64,000 bases of DNA from assembly GCA_036186865.1 (NCBI GenBank), contig AP025062.1, forward strand, positions 6,249,726-6,313,725. Direction: 5' to 3'. Of the stretch, positions 11,591-22,752 are shown piece after piece. The notes under the pieces are model-generated. The model worked only from the letters and a program-made list of their open reading frames with translations, was not told the origin of the DNA and ran no database searches. This DNA comes from Eustoma russellianum (Eukaryota; Streptophyta; Magnoliopsida; Gentianales; Gentianaceae). Each line of letters starts with the position of its first letter. Within the stretch, counting starts at the first letter, position 1. The translations under genes were made by a program, and so were the position numbers.

Positions 11591-11957
11591 TGCTTTTGGG
11601 TTTACTTCTAGATTCTAAGCTTGTTAAAAGTAGTTTTTCTTAATAAAAATTATTATATATTTTTTTTCTTCCGTCATTGATAGGACAAAGACAACCCTTC
11701 ATCATCGTCATGTAACATGTAAGCGTTAGGTTTACTAGTGAGATCACAAGTTGAGTCAATATATTTTTCATTTTATGGTGTATCTTACGTTTGACTACGA
11801 ATAGCAAGAGTGGGGAGGGGCCGGCGTATGTCAAGGAAGAAGCAGACGAGAAAGGAAAAGGGATGGAAGCGATGGTCAAAAAGAAGAGAGAAAAAGATAA
11901 AACGACATAAAATTTCCCAACCAAAGTTACTCTAGCATATGTGCTGGGAAGTACAAA

Positions 11958-12205
11958 TATGCCCCAGGGGCATAGTCCAGTGGTAAGTGGCAAAGGTGAT
12001 TGGGGCTAGAACCCCGACGTTCCGAGTTCGAGTCCGTGTGGAGACAATCCTTGTTGAAATATTACAAGGGTTGCCTCTGGGCTGGCTGAGTCTCGTGTGT
12101 CCTCTCCCTTTGCACGGCTGCCGGTGGAGCACATCCCTCGATTTACATCCCACCTGGCTAAGGGGCCTCTGGTACAGGTGGAGGGAGAACCCACTCCCTC
12201 ATCAA
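11958..12205 (+). mobile_element. tRNA-derived SINE (S2-like, second copy)
   Basis: Starts GGGGCATAGTCCAGTGGTAAG, an A-box region, and has the B box GAGTTCGAGTCC about 55 bp further on. The tRNA-like head is followed by an unrelated body that includes CGATTTACATCC, shared with the copy at 2.5 kb. The intact promoter boxes suggest it is younger than the 2.5-kb copy. Not a functional tRNA: there is no acceptor stem closing after the B box. Confidence 0.65.
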
Positions 12206-12296
12206 AATGGGAAGTACAAATATGAAAGATCACATGATACTTGTAAAGTAAATAGTATAAAGATGTCACCAAATCTATACATCGCATTATTTATTA

Positions 12297-12775
12297 GGTG
12301 AAGTTTGGTTCTCACTTGGTATCGGAATCAGAATCAGAATGAATATGACATTTTATTAGATGGCGTATGGTTCGTACTTGAGTATCAGAATCAAAATCGG
12401 AATGAATATGACAGTGTATGTATTTGGGCATAAAAATAATAGTTGTTTGGTATTGAAGTGGGAATGTGTATGATTGACATTGATGGTGTTTGGAATGTAT
12501 TGCAATTGAAATGGGTTTCGAATGTGGCCGGCTAGAAAATTGGCCGAAAAAATTTGACCGGTCGACGGTGGCCGGCGACGTTGACCGGCCATACCCCTAT
12601 TTTCCATATTGATAGACAATGGGAGCTAGCATATCAAAAAACGATATCAATTACCAAATACTTAGATATCAATCCGAAACACATACCCTCTATTTCTCCA
12701 AATAAACAATTTTATGGGTTTTGATTCCTCCAAATCATACCCTTAATGAGAAACCCCCAACTAAACACCCCCTAA
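12297..12775. mobile_element. Possible MITE with GTTTGGTT ends
   Basis: The left end reads GAAGTTTGGTTCTCA and the right end reads AACCCCCAACTAAACACCCC on the same strand, which are inverted relatives. The interior is rich in imperfect GGAATCAGAATC-type repeats. hAT- and CACTA-derived MITEs often carry such GTTTGG ends, but I could not confirm a TSD. Confidence 0.35.
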
Positions 12776-13207
12776 ATGAAACTCTTTGCTTTTTCTTATT
12801 ACTTTTTGACAAGATCATTATGCAGTAGATATGTAATAAGAAATTGCTTATACCTAAAATGTAGTGTTTCATGAGAAAATAATCCGCAACTATATAACCA
12901 TGTCTATTCTAACAGTGAGTTAAATGACACAACACCCCGGAGACAAATCGAAAATAATTGCATTATCCCCGACATAGCCCAGTGCACGGGTAAAATAATG
13001 ACCATAAGACTATCAAAAATACATAGATGTATTATATGTTATATAGCTTTTACATGTCAAAAAGTTATATGTTGCTCCATATATTTACATGTTATATGTC
13101 GTTACTTAGTTTACAACTATTACATCGGATTAGTTTATTTTTTAAGGAATAAACCCAAATATTTTATGTATGCTGCTTATAAAAGTAAGTACATGGTTTA
13201 TATAATA

Positions 13208-13442
13208 CTCTTTCGTTCTAAAACTATTGTCATAGTTTGACGAGCATTATTTTAAAAAATTCAAATTATTTTATTAAGTATTTTTATTTTACTCTTAATT
13301 GGTTAATTGAAGTAAATTAGCGTTAATTGAGGGTGTATTATGCAAACTTGACTATTAAAATATTACTATTTTTCAAAAATATATAATATTTTTGTGGCAA
13401 ACTAAAATATAAACTATGACAATATTTTTAAGACGGAAGAGG
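13208..13442. mobile_element. Stowaway-type (Tc1/mariner) MITE
   Basis: TA dinucleotides flank the element at 13206-13207 and 13443-13444. The left terminus CTCTTTCGTTCTAAAACTAT and the inverted right terminus CTCTTCCGTCTTAAAAATAT continue into TGTCATAGTTT on both sides. This is the expected CTC(C/T)(T)TCCG-type Stowaway end. AT-rich interior, no coding capacity. Confidence 0.8.
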
Positions 13443-13499
13443 TATATGATTTCCTTCAACATATACATGATTTAATTTTTTTTATTATCAAGTGCATAA

Positions 13500-13900
13500 A
13501 TCTCAAGCCGTATTTGTTTGTATGACCGTATGAGAACGAGAATTGGGGAATCCGCATATACTACCGATAGCAAAAGCTGTCGTTAGGATATAGGGAAGAT
13601 GAGTGGCAGACAAACAATATCTCTATCCTAAGGGATATAGAGTTTGCTTCCAGTGATACCCTCAGTTCTATATGTACCTGCATAAATGAAACAATAATAG
13701 AGGTATGATATGCTAATGTATTAGTGAGGGGATTCCGATATTAAAATAGTCATAAACATGTATATGCCTATATAATGCAAGACAAAGACAAAAACAAAAA
13801 ATACAAAGTTAACATAAAGCGTAGATAATATCTAAGCCCCTAAATATCCTCTAAGTGTATTATATCCTGTCTAAACCTCATTAACATTAATCGCGTGAAT
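13500..13900 (-). mobile_element. RTE-type LINE 3' UTR fragment (copy C)
   Basis: The reverse strand carries the same 3' UTR blocks as copies A and B, including TACATATAGAACTGAGGG, GGAAGCAAACTC and AAAAGCTATTGC-like sequence. The upstream end retains the stretch just after the ORF2 stop. No coding sequence remains. Confidence 0.7.
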
Positions 13901-14202
13901 GCCTAACATTCACGAAAGAACAACAATTCCAACCGACAATTTTAATATGTGAGATAAGGAGGAATCATTTAATAGATTGTATCACGTTTTTGTCAAGATA
14001 GATGAAAGCTCCCTAAATATAAATAAAATAAAAGTGAAAAACATTTATATAAAATATAGAAGAAGAAAAAGGTAGTATCGTAGCAATCAATCAATAATTT
14101 GTCGATCAAGTTGGTCATACATACACTATTATGCATAACGTCCATATGGAAGCAAATGAACGTTTGACTTAATGTTGGCATCCATCTCTACCGTATGACA
14201 TT

Positions 14203-15502
14203 CAATCAATCAATCGGACCCAGTATTTCTCAACGACAGTAAAAGCTATCGCTAGGGTCTGGAGAGGGTAAATGACAGGCAAACAATACATCTATCTCAA
14301 AGGATCGAGAGTTTGCTTCCAGTGAGACCCCCGGCTCTATATGTACCTGCATAAACGGCACAATAATACGAATATGATGTGCCAGCGTGTTAGTGAAGTA
14401 ATTCAGGAAATACAAAGAGAAGACTGCTGATATTAAAATACTCCTAGCGCATATATGTACATATAATATAAAACAACGGCAGAACATAAACAAACAAGTG
14501 CAAAGTCAACTTAAACATATACAAAAGTCTTCCGCTATTAAAATATTCATAATAGTGCACATACACAAATAATTGACAGAAAAAGATCAAAACAAAATAT
14601 GCACAGAGAAACTAAAGTGCAAATATTATCTAATACTCTAAGTATGCTCTAGGGTGCCCTATATCATGTCTACCCCTCTTTAATCTTAATCCTCTGCCTC
14701 CATGAACTCCTATCCTGGACCATGTCTTCAGAGAGGTGCAACTCTAGTAAATCATGCCTAATCTGCTCATCTCACGCCAGTTTGGGCCTGCCTTTGCTCC
14801 TCTTCCCTTCTACAGTGAGGCTTTCAATTGCTCTGACAGGCGTCGTCGTCTGTCTCCTCTTGACATGCCCAAACCATCTCAGTCTTCCCTCTCTTATTTT
14901 ATCTGTTACACTAGTCACCCCTAACCTTTCTCTGTATACCTCATTTCTTATCTTGTCTAGTCTTGTATGCCCACATATCCACCTTATCATCTTCATCTCT
15001 GCCACTTCCATCTTCTGTGACTGTGTCCCCTTGATAGCCCAGCAGTCTGTTCCATATAACATTGCCGGACGCACTGTCACCCTATAAAATTTTTCTTTTA
15101 ATTTAATTGGAAAATTCTTGTCACACAGCACCCGTCAGGCTCTCTATGTCCCAATCTTTCTGTACAAATGATCCTAGGTACTTGAACTTACTTACCTTTG
15201 GGACCACTTGACCCTCGATGGTGAGTTGACTATTCTCATCGTCGGCTGCGCCGCTGAAGTCGCAGTGTAGATACTCGGCTTTAGAACGACTAATCCTTAG
15301 GCCTTTTCTCTCTAAAGCACATCGCCACTGCTCTAGTCTCATACTCAGATTATGTCTGCTTTCCGCGACTAATACAATATCGTCAGCAAAAAGCATACAC
15401 CATGGAACTGTCTCTTGGATCGACTTTGACAACTCATCTAGGACAACTGCAAAAAAGAATGGGCTCAAAGCAGACCCTTGATGGAGGCCTACCTCCGCTA
15501 GA
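14203..15502 (-). mobile_element. RTE-type LINE, 5'-truncated, with TSD (copy B)
   Basis: On the minus strand the element starts inside the reverse transcriptase at VGLHQGSALSPFFFAVVLDE, continues through the catalytic CMLFADDIVLVAE box, then has an internal deletion near 15121-15140 that shifts frame. It resumes with LCDKNFPIKLKEKFYRV and ends with RLRWFGHVKRR. A 3' UTR (14203-14640) ends in a short TTGA-type tail. It is flanked by ACCGTATGACATT at 14190-14202 and ACCGTACGACATT at 15503-15515, a 13-bp duplication with one mismatch. This is a classic 5'-truncated target-primed insertion, now dead. Confidence 0.85.
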
Positions 15503-15864
15503 ACCGTACGACATTATATATCAATATTATTGTTAACACTTTTGTTAAATGAATCCCATCCAAGCCAAATTAACATTAGCATTGCTAATTACAATAATTG
15601 TTATCATCTCAACGACATCAAAAGCTATCATTAGGATCTAACAAATCCATGAATATCCAAATCCACGTTACTTGTACGATATGAATCTCATGCTAGGCAT
15701 TATCTAACTGTCTCCTATTTTAGAGCCTTGATAATTTTTCAATGTTCCGGCTTGGATTTTCTATGTCCATTGCAGGACTTACACAAATTCACAACTAAAA
15801 CAAGAGGTGTCTGCGAAATTAACCCTAAGATTCATTATGCAATATATTTCCATTTCTCATGGAG

Positions 15865-16113
15865 TCAAGGACGGAATATGATGGAATAAAATAAAATGAC
15901 TCACTAAATTGGTTACTTTATATTATGAAGTAGCAATTGATCAGCACAGCTTGACGCAATTTTCATTATGGATAATCGGGAAACAACCACTGTGTGTGGT
16001 TGCGTACATCCGACCCCCATACTCTGTCATGTGTATGGTTGCGTATATCCGACCTCCATGCTCCGCCATAGGCAGGAGTCTTTAAGACAATGGGTAATGT
16101 TGTTGTTGTATTC
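15865..16113 (+). mobile_element. TTG-tailed retroposon R1, copy 1
   Basis: Runs from AAAATGACTCACTAAATTGG through TTGCGTACATCCGACC and CCATAGGCAGGAGTC to a GTTGTTGTTGTA tail. A second copy lies tail-to-tail at 16373-16605; others are at 36.0, 48.8 and 61.6 kb. This copy has an internal duplication of the GTGTGGTTGCGTACATCCGA block. The tail and the TSD of the 61.6-kb copy point to reverse-transcription-based insertion (SINE or LINE tail). Confidence 0.65.
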
Positions 16114-16372
16114 ATTATGCATTATCTCCTACGCAAAATGACAAGTTAGAATTATTGTCCAGATCATAATCAAGCCAAGGGAACAATCAATTAGCAATCG
16201 CATTATGTATTGATCCTCCATAAATATCTTCTTTGTTTCTTCTCTTGACTTCTTGCGAAACCAATTTGCTTCGAGTTGACGAAAGAAAAGCACAGAGTGT
16301 GATACACAAACGTACAATAAAGGTCAAATCAGCATGTCCAGACTCCAGAGTGCCTTTCTTTTCATTACTATT

Positions 16373-16605
16373 ATTAACAACAACAACATTACCTCATTAT
16401 CTTAGAAACTCCTGCCTATGGCAGAGTATGGAGAGGTCGGATGCATGCAACCATACTCATGTGTTAGAAGTTGTTTCCCCGATGACGCATAATGAAAATT
16501 ACATCAAGTTGTGTCGATTAATTGCTACTTCACAATATAAGAAGCGCAGCCAATTTAGTGAGTCATTTTACTATATTCCATCGTATTTCAAAGTTAAGGA
16601 ATAGT
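16373..16605 (-). mobile_element. TTG-tailed retroposon R1, copy 2
   Basis: An inverted, diverged copy of 15865-16113, beginning with the reverse-strand tail AACAACAACAACATTACC. With copy 1 it makes an inverted pair with arms of about 230-250 bp and a spacer of about 260 bp, which could form a hairpin in RNA. Confidence 0.65.
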
Positions 16606-19600
16606 GTGTCATTTACTCCATTGGAAATGTAAACAATACATATCTAATAAGCCAAACTGCAGAGCAAAAACTGCATTATGAAAAAATCTGGATAATGATC
16701 AAACTCACAAAGAATGTCCAGTTTGAAAAGTTCAGATAATCATCTGTTTTATCACAATTTTACTAAGGATTTCAAACCCTCTGGACTTGTATGCAGCTGC
16801 AAATACAAAGGGGATCATATTTCCATGTATACAAAACACCGTCCACAGAACTAGCTGATAAATGATAATAAATGTTAGAGGAAAAGATAATCTGGCTTAG
16901 TAACTAGCCCAGTCATCAGTAAAGAGTAGAACTCAAGAAAAGCATAACTTTATGCATAATACAGGAACATGTTTGTTTCAAATTTGGGAGGTGATAAGTC
17001 GACATCCATCACCTGTAATGCTAGTAGTTCACGAAGATTAGTGATTTAAATTGTTCTGAAAATTCAAGCCCATTTTGGTAGTCATCTCTAGCTAGCGTGT
17101 TACACACACATTGCCATGTACCCTCCCGCAGCTTAATTCGTTGTGCCAAAGTGATATTCTGCATACCTGGCAGGACGAACCTCAAGCTGTCAATGTCACG
17201 AGAAGGAAGATCCCCAGCAGCAAAAGAGTTCCAAGTTTAGAGGAATATTATCATCGCCGGAATTCTTATCATGGAGTCCAGTTGATACTACTTTGAACTC
17301 CCAGCAGATGCATGTCCAGCACTACAATCATTCATCTCATGTACAAATATCTGAGGGAGCTCTTCCCTGACATGGCAAAACGCAAAATGGACTGGTAAAA
17401 CTTCATATAATAGTTTGGACATGACCTAACCAAGGATTGTATACAAAACTGCTTACTCAATCATGACCCGGTTACAACATAACAATCTGAAGGCACATCA
17501 GAAAATGGAAACCCACTAGTAGCATGAAGCTCTTACTGGAAATAAAACACAATACCCATCTAATTCATCATGTTCAATTTTGACGCCACCAACAAAAGGA
17601 ATATTCTTTTAGATGGTCACAGGAAGAACATCTGTGGAAGCACATGCTATCACAGGGCCAGTGGCCATCTGTAACAAAAGCAAATAGTGTTTCTGCCAGT
17701 CTCTTAGGGTGCACCATTAGCCTTTAAAGTCTAAATGCTCGATTGTTCGAAACTTAGGCGTCAACAGACAATAGCATAGTAGTTCATTAGCAAGTTTAAA
17801 GATAGCAAATCAGAGAAAATAAATTCTTTGACTGGCAAATATCAAGAACAAGAACTCTTAGGAGCAGCCCAAACCACTCATATAAAACTGCCACCCATAA
17901 AACAGGTACCTCCGTTTATATCATGATGTCATATTTATACAAACTTCAAGATAGTAAGCGAAGTCATTTCTCATTCTTAAACAATAAAACGAATTGGGAA
18001 CTTAAGGGCATAAGAAACTTAGATGCTACTGACCTTTCATCCGCTTCTTCGCATGAGTAACTGGAAGCAACAGCGAAAATTATTCCACTATGGTTATAAT
18101 AAAGTGAGACCACACTGGTTGGATACTGTTCTATCTGAAGAGACAGGTAGAAAGTGTCCCATCAGACACCCTCATAACCTCAAGGTGAATAAATGCTGAG
18201 AAAAATAAGTTTGAAAAAGAAGATAAAAATAACTTTGCTGTTGGAGACCAAAAGTCTTAAGATTTTGACATGGTCTGATGCTAAAGGGGCCACTGTCCTT
18301 GAAAGATTAAAAAGCTAAAAGTGGAAATGCACTGAAATAGTATAGGCAAAGGGAGTAGAACCTAACTGAATATAATCCATATCATGTTTATGGATAGATT
18401 TTATGGCAAAATTTCAAAGTGATGTATGCAGTCTCATCTCGTGTTTTATCCTCACTGGCCAGCACAACAACAGGTTCACTTCTTATAATTGACAATGCAA
18501 GATGAAGCACTCCGCTGTCTATGTTGAGCACCTAGGACTATAGAATGTGATTGAATTTGGTGGGAAACCAAGTAATCCTAGCAAGCAGCACAACATACCT
18601 CAAATAGTCTTTTCTTGATCTTAGCATCCCATGTGATGACATTTCCTCTATCGTCACCAGTCATAAAAACACAATGCATACTGAAGAAAAGAAGTGCCTA
18701 CTCATCAGTGTCTTGTAAGGAAGCCCAAGAAATTAATCATAATTGTCTTCATTCTCTTGGGCATTGACACTGTCAAAGCAGAACCTACCATGGACTGAAA
18801 ACAATGTCAGTCACTGTGACCACATGATGCTTTCCATCCTTTATTCCTGAATGGCACCGAAAAGCATATCTGCATGTAATTTATAGCAACTGTATGTTAA
18901 TACCATTATTTATAAAATAAAAGATGAAATCAGAATTTTTTTAATCTTTTGTCATGGTACATAAAAGACGAATGGATCATAAACATTCAATGCCAGGCCA
19001 ATCAAAAATCAGCTCATCCAGGGGGCAGGCTCTGGAAACTTACTACTTTAGAGCCTTGTTAGCACTAAGAAGAAGCTACAAGTCAATTAGTTTCTCATAG
19101 AGAAAAGCACCAAGTGAAATTCATAAAAGATAAGTGCATTTCGTATGCCATGAATACTGACCCCCACCTCCCAAAATTGGCCAAGAGAAATACTCCAAAG
19201 CAACTCGTCCATCACATGAACCAACTGCATGCCCTGGAAAGAAAAAAAAAAGGAAAAGAGAAGGAAATATTATTAAGTACTAGTGGCAGAGACCTAAAAG
19301 GCTGCACACTCAGTAGTAGTTTTGAAAAACAATTCATGAAGTAATAGAATGATAAGAAATTAGCATTCAGCATGGAGATAATACGTCAACCAATTGTCGC
19401 TGAATGGCCTAAAAAGGAAATGATGACCAGAATTTTGCAAGTTATGTCATGCAAGGACAAACTGCTTGAGGAAAAGTTACATGCAGCTCCAAGTAAATAA
19501 TACAAAATATTATTGTTAAAGAGATCATAAAAACACATTTCAGTGAGCTACCTGCAAAACCATGAATTGCACGGACACATTTTATTTGAACATCCCTGCG

Positions 19601-20730
19601 TGATTGTTTCACTCTATTGTTAAGGTTGCGTACGTCATATACGGCTACTGATTTCCCAGCAGCTATCATCAAATGATATTCGGAGAGTGACACTGACTCC
19701 CCTTTCACAAGTAAATCCTTCAAGCATCCAATAGACTTAGCTGACCGGGTATCCCAAAACATCACCTTCCTATCCCAACCAGCAGAAACTAGCACACCTG
19801 GGAAATTGAGGAGAAGAAAATTGCATAAGTAGCATGCTGTCTCAGTGAAAAGGAAGTTGATTATTATTGTCATTTTTCTTGCTTTCATGAGCTGATGCAA
19901 TCCCAAGCCAACCAATATTGTTATGACTTCAACCCACCAACCCATCTATCCTCATTTTCAACCATCTAAATAAACTGTTGCATTGACCATTGAAATTACA
20001 GCAAGACGACAATTATTAGAAAAACTTCGTAAATTTATGTAGCAAGCAACTTTTTCTGCATGTATTATTTTCCGAAGAGTCAAAATTTATGACACAACTT
20101 TTGCAAGTAGTATCCACCAAATGTACTAATATTCCTGTAACAACCTTAACATGAGGCCAATTTTATGTGTCATTATAAGTTACAGAACTTTACAGGTTCA
20201 CTTAAAACCGCATTACTATATGTGAGAAAGATTGGATCCATATTGGATTTCCAAGTAAGTTCTTGAACTACGTTACAGGTCAAATACTTAAGCAGCTAAA
20301 CTGCTGCGCCTTTGAATTGGGAAATGACTGTACTTTCACATGTGAACAGAAAATAAATAAAAGGTAGATATTTGAAAAGGGCAAAAAAAAAAAGCAGCGT
20401 ACCTGCAACTTGAGAATATTTCACACAAGTTGCTAAATCATCATGAGATCCAATTCATCCAAACAGCCCTGACTGCAAATCATGCCTTGCAAAAATTATA
20501 CACAGTCCATCAACCAACATAATAAAAAAAGAAACAGACTTAAATTGCTAAACAAACTTCTCAACTGGAAAACGGGAAGAAGAACGAACACTCAAGTATC
20601 AACATTAGAAATCTAACCTGGAAACGGATCCATCAGAAGCAGCAGAGAAAGCAAGGGACTCATCTCCGAAGCAACAATCGACAGGAGCAGCTTCCATAGA
20701 AGTTTGTAGTCTAATAACAGAGCTATCAAC

Positions 20731-21846
20731 TGTTGAGAAATTGAAATGAATTGTAAAAGTTTGGGAAAATGGGTTTGTCAAAAGTTGACAACCACCATAC
20801 TTTGAGCTTAATTATGATTAGTGTTCGTTAATCAAAAACAAAAACTAATAATTTCTAAATTATCTACGTGACAAGTAGATGACTTTAGGCTTTTGAACCA
20901 CTCGATTCCGATACCGGGTGAATGAGAAATTAATGGTCAAAGTTAGAGTAAAATTAGAAGGAAATTGGAAAAGTGGTGATGTGGCCTCTTGAGGAGTGAC
21001 CACATCACCCCTTTAAGTGGAATACCACATTGGCTATTTGAGATGAAAAGGCCAACATATATAATTCCAGTTGGAGCCTTCTTAAATGTGTCCTTGGGCA
21101 TGAGAAGTTTTTGACCGGAGGGAAGACGCAGCTCAAGCAAGGTTCACCACACACGCGCGCGCTGCCGCTGGCCGGCTGGCTCAGGCTCGGGGGGCCGGGC
21201 CGGTTCTTATCTTTTTGGAGAATTTTTTATTAATTCTAGGAAAAATAATTCTCTTAATCGTATGGTCAATAAAATTCTAAGAAGATCTAAAGGCTGAGAT
21301 TACGATCGTATGGTCAATAATTCCCTTAAAAGTTGCCTCGGATTACAATCCAAAGGCTGAGATTTAAAACTGCCAACGGTTTCTGATCCAAGGGCTGCTA
21401 AGATTTAAAACCGCCTACGGTTTTTGATCTAACGGTGATCAACGAAAACCATCTGATCTGACGGCTGCGGTTTAATCTGGAGATTAACCGCCTAAATCCT
21501 TTCCGCCTATAAAAAGGCTCCTTCTCCAGACTTTCTTCCCGGCACCTTCTCTGTTTCTTCTCCATCTCTTTTCGACTTTTGCATACTATCGCTGTGTTGT
21601 TACGGTTCCAATTCGTCGAGAAATTAGAGCATCTCACAGGTTCGTTGAGTTCTTACGTTGATGTGCCGCTTCGTATGAACTGTTAGCCGTTGTATCCTGG
21701 AAGACGTTTGCTGTTTCTGGTTGGGCACTTCGTACCGGAGCAAATCGTCTTAAGGACATAGTCCTTAGACTCGCCTCGGTTCTGCTTGCAATTCGTCAAT
21801 TTACACAAACGCACACAGTACACCGTTTTGATTACAGTTTCTAACA
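20731..21846 (+). repeat. 5' LTR of the BUB3.3-inserted copia element
   Basis: 1,116 bp, from TGTTGAGAAATTG to ...TTTCTAACA. It differs from the 3' LTR by many substitutions and by indels, including an extra stretch near 21295-21340 partly duplicating the AAAGGCTGAGATT block. It contains a GCGCGC-rich patch at about 21152-21165 and a CCGCCTATAAAAAGGCTCC TATA-type promoter near 21500. Confidence 0.9.
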
Positions 21847-22002
21847 TTCTTAAGACGATCTGTACATACTGTAATCTGTTTTGTACTGCAAAACCAGATT
21901 GTTTCTAATCTGTTTCGTTTTCTGGTTGCGTTCACAGCTTCTATTTGTACGAGACTAATCGGTTTCGTGTTCTGTTTCTGTATTGCAGTCACAGAATCTG
22001 AA

Positions 22003-22752
22003 ATGGAGAACGAAAGTTCGAACTCCTTCAATGGCGTGCACCTTGGTCTGTTCGAGGAAGTGAACACTGATGTTCCAGTTGCACCAGCCATTCTTGCTCC
22101 TACTCCTGCTGTTGGACAGGCTGAGAAACCGGAGAAGTTTGGAGGCAGTTTTTTCAAACGTTGGCAGCAGAAGATGTTGTTCTTTTTAACAACTCTGGGG
22201 CTGGCAAAGTTGCTGACCGAGGATCCTCTGGTGGTGATACCAGTCGAGGATCAGAACGTGAATATGCAGAATAGTTTGATTGCTGAAGCATGGAAATATA
22301 ATGATTATGTCTGTTTGAGTCATATTTTATGTTGTCTCGATAATTCACTGTATGGACTGTATAGTACCTTTAAAACTGCAAAATCATTGTGGCAGGCTTT
22401 AGACAAGAAATATCGCACAGAGGATACTGGTGCTAAGAAATTTATCATTGGTAAATTTCTTGATTTTAAGATGACTGATTCCAGAACTGTTGTTTCTCAG
22501 ATTGAGGAACTTCAGATGTTAGTGGCTGAAATGGAAGAAGAGGGTATGTCCTTTAGTGAATCTTTCCTTGTTGATGCTGTGATTGAGAAGCTACCTCTTT
22601 CGTGGAGGGAATTCAGGAGCTATCTCAAACATAAGCGAAAGGAGATGTCATTGGAAGATCTGATTGTTCGATTGCGTATCGAAGAAGACAACTGGAGATC
22701 TGAGAAAAAGTCTGCTCAATATTTTGGTCAAGCAAAGGCTCGTGTCGCATAG
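22003..22752 (+). pseudogene. copia gag (N-terminal part)
   Basis: Starts at ATG 22003 (MENESSNSFNGVHLG) and runs 249 codons to a TAG at 22750-22752. The middle matches the copia gag (UBN2/DUF4219-like) region, for example FKTAKSLWQALDKKYRTED and IEELQMLVAEMEEEG. Gag builds the virus-like particle that packages element RNA. The zinc knuckle CYNCGIQGHRSSDC follows after the stop at about 22828, so the TAG separates nucleocapsid from capsid. Confidence 0.8.

Noticed and set aside
11958..12050. Possible tRNA gene (A and B boxes present)
   Set aside because: No complete cloverleaf or acceptor stem; the sequence continues into a SINE body.
18420..18550. Candidate last WD repeat exon reading VVVLASEDKTRDET on the minus strand
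   Set aside because: Better-matching exons with correct phase (18034-18134 and 17288-17366) supply the expected C-terminal blade, so this is intron.
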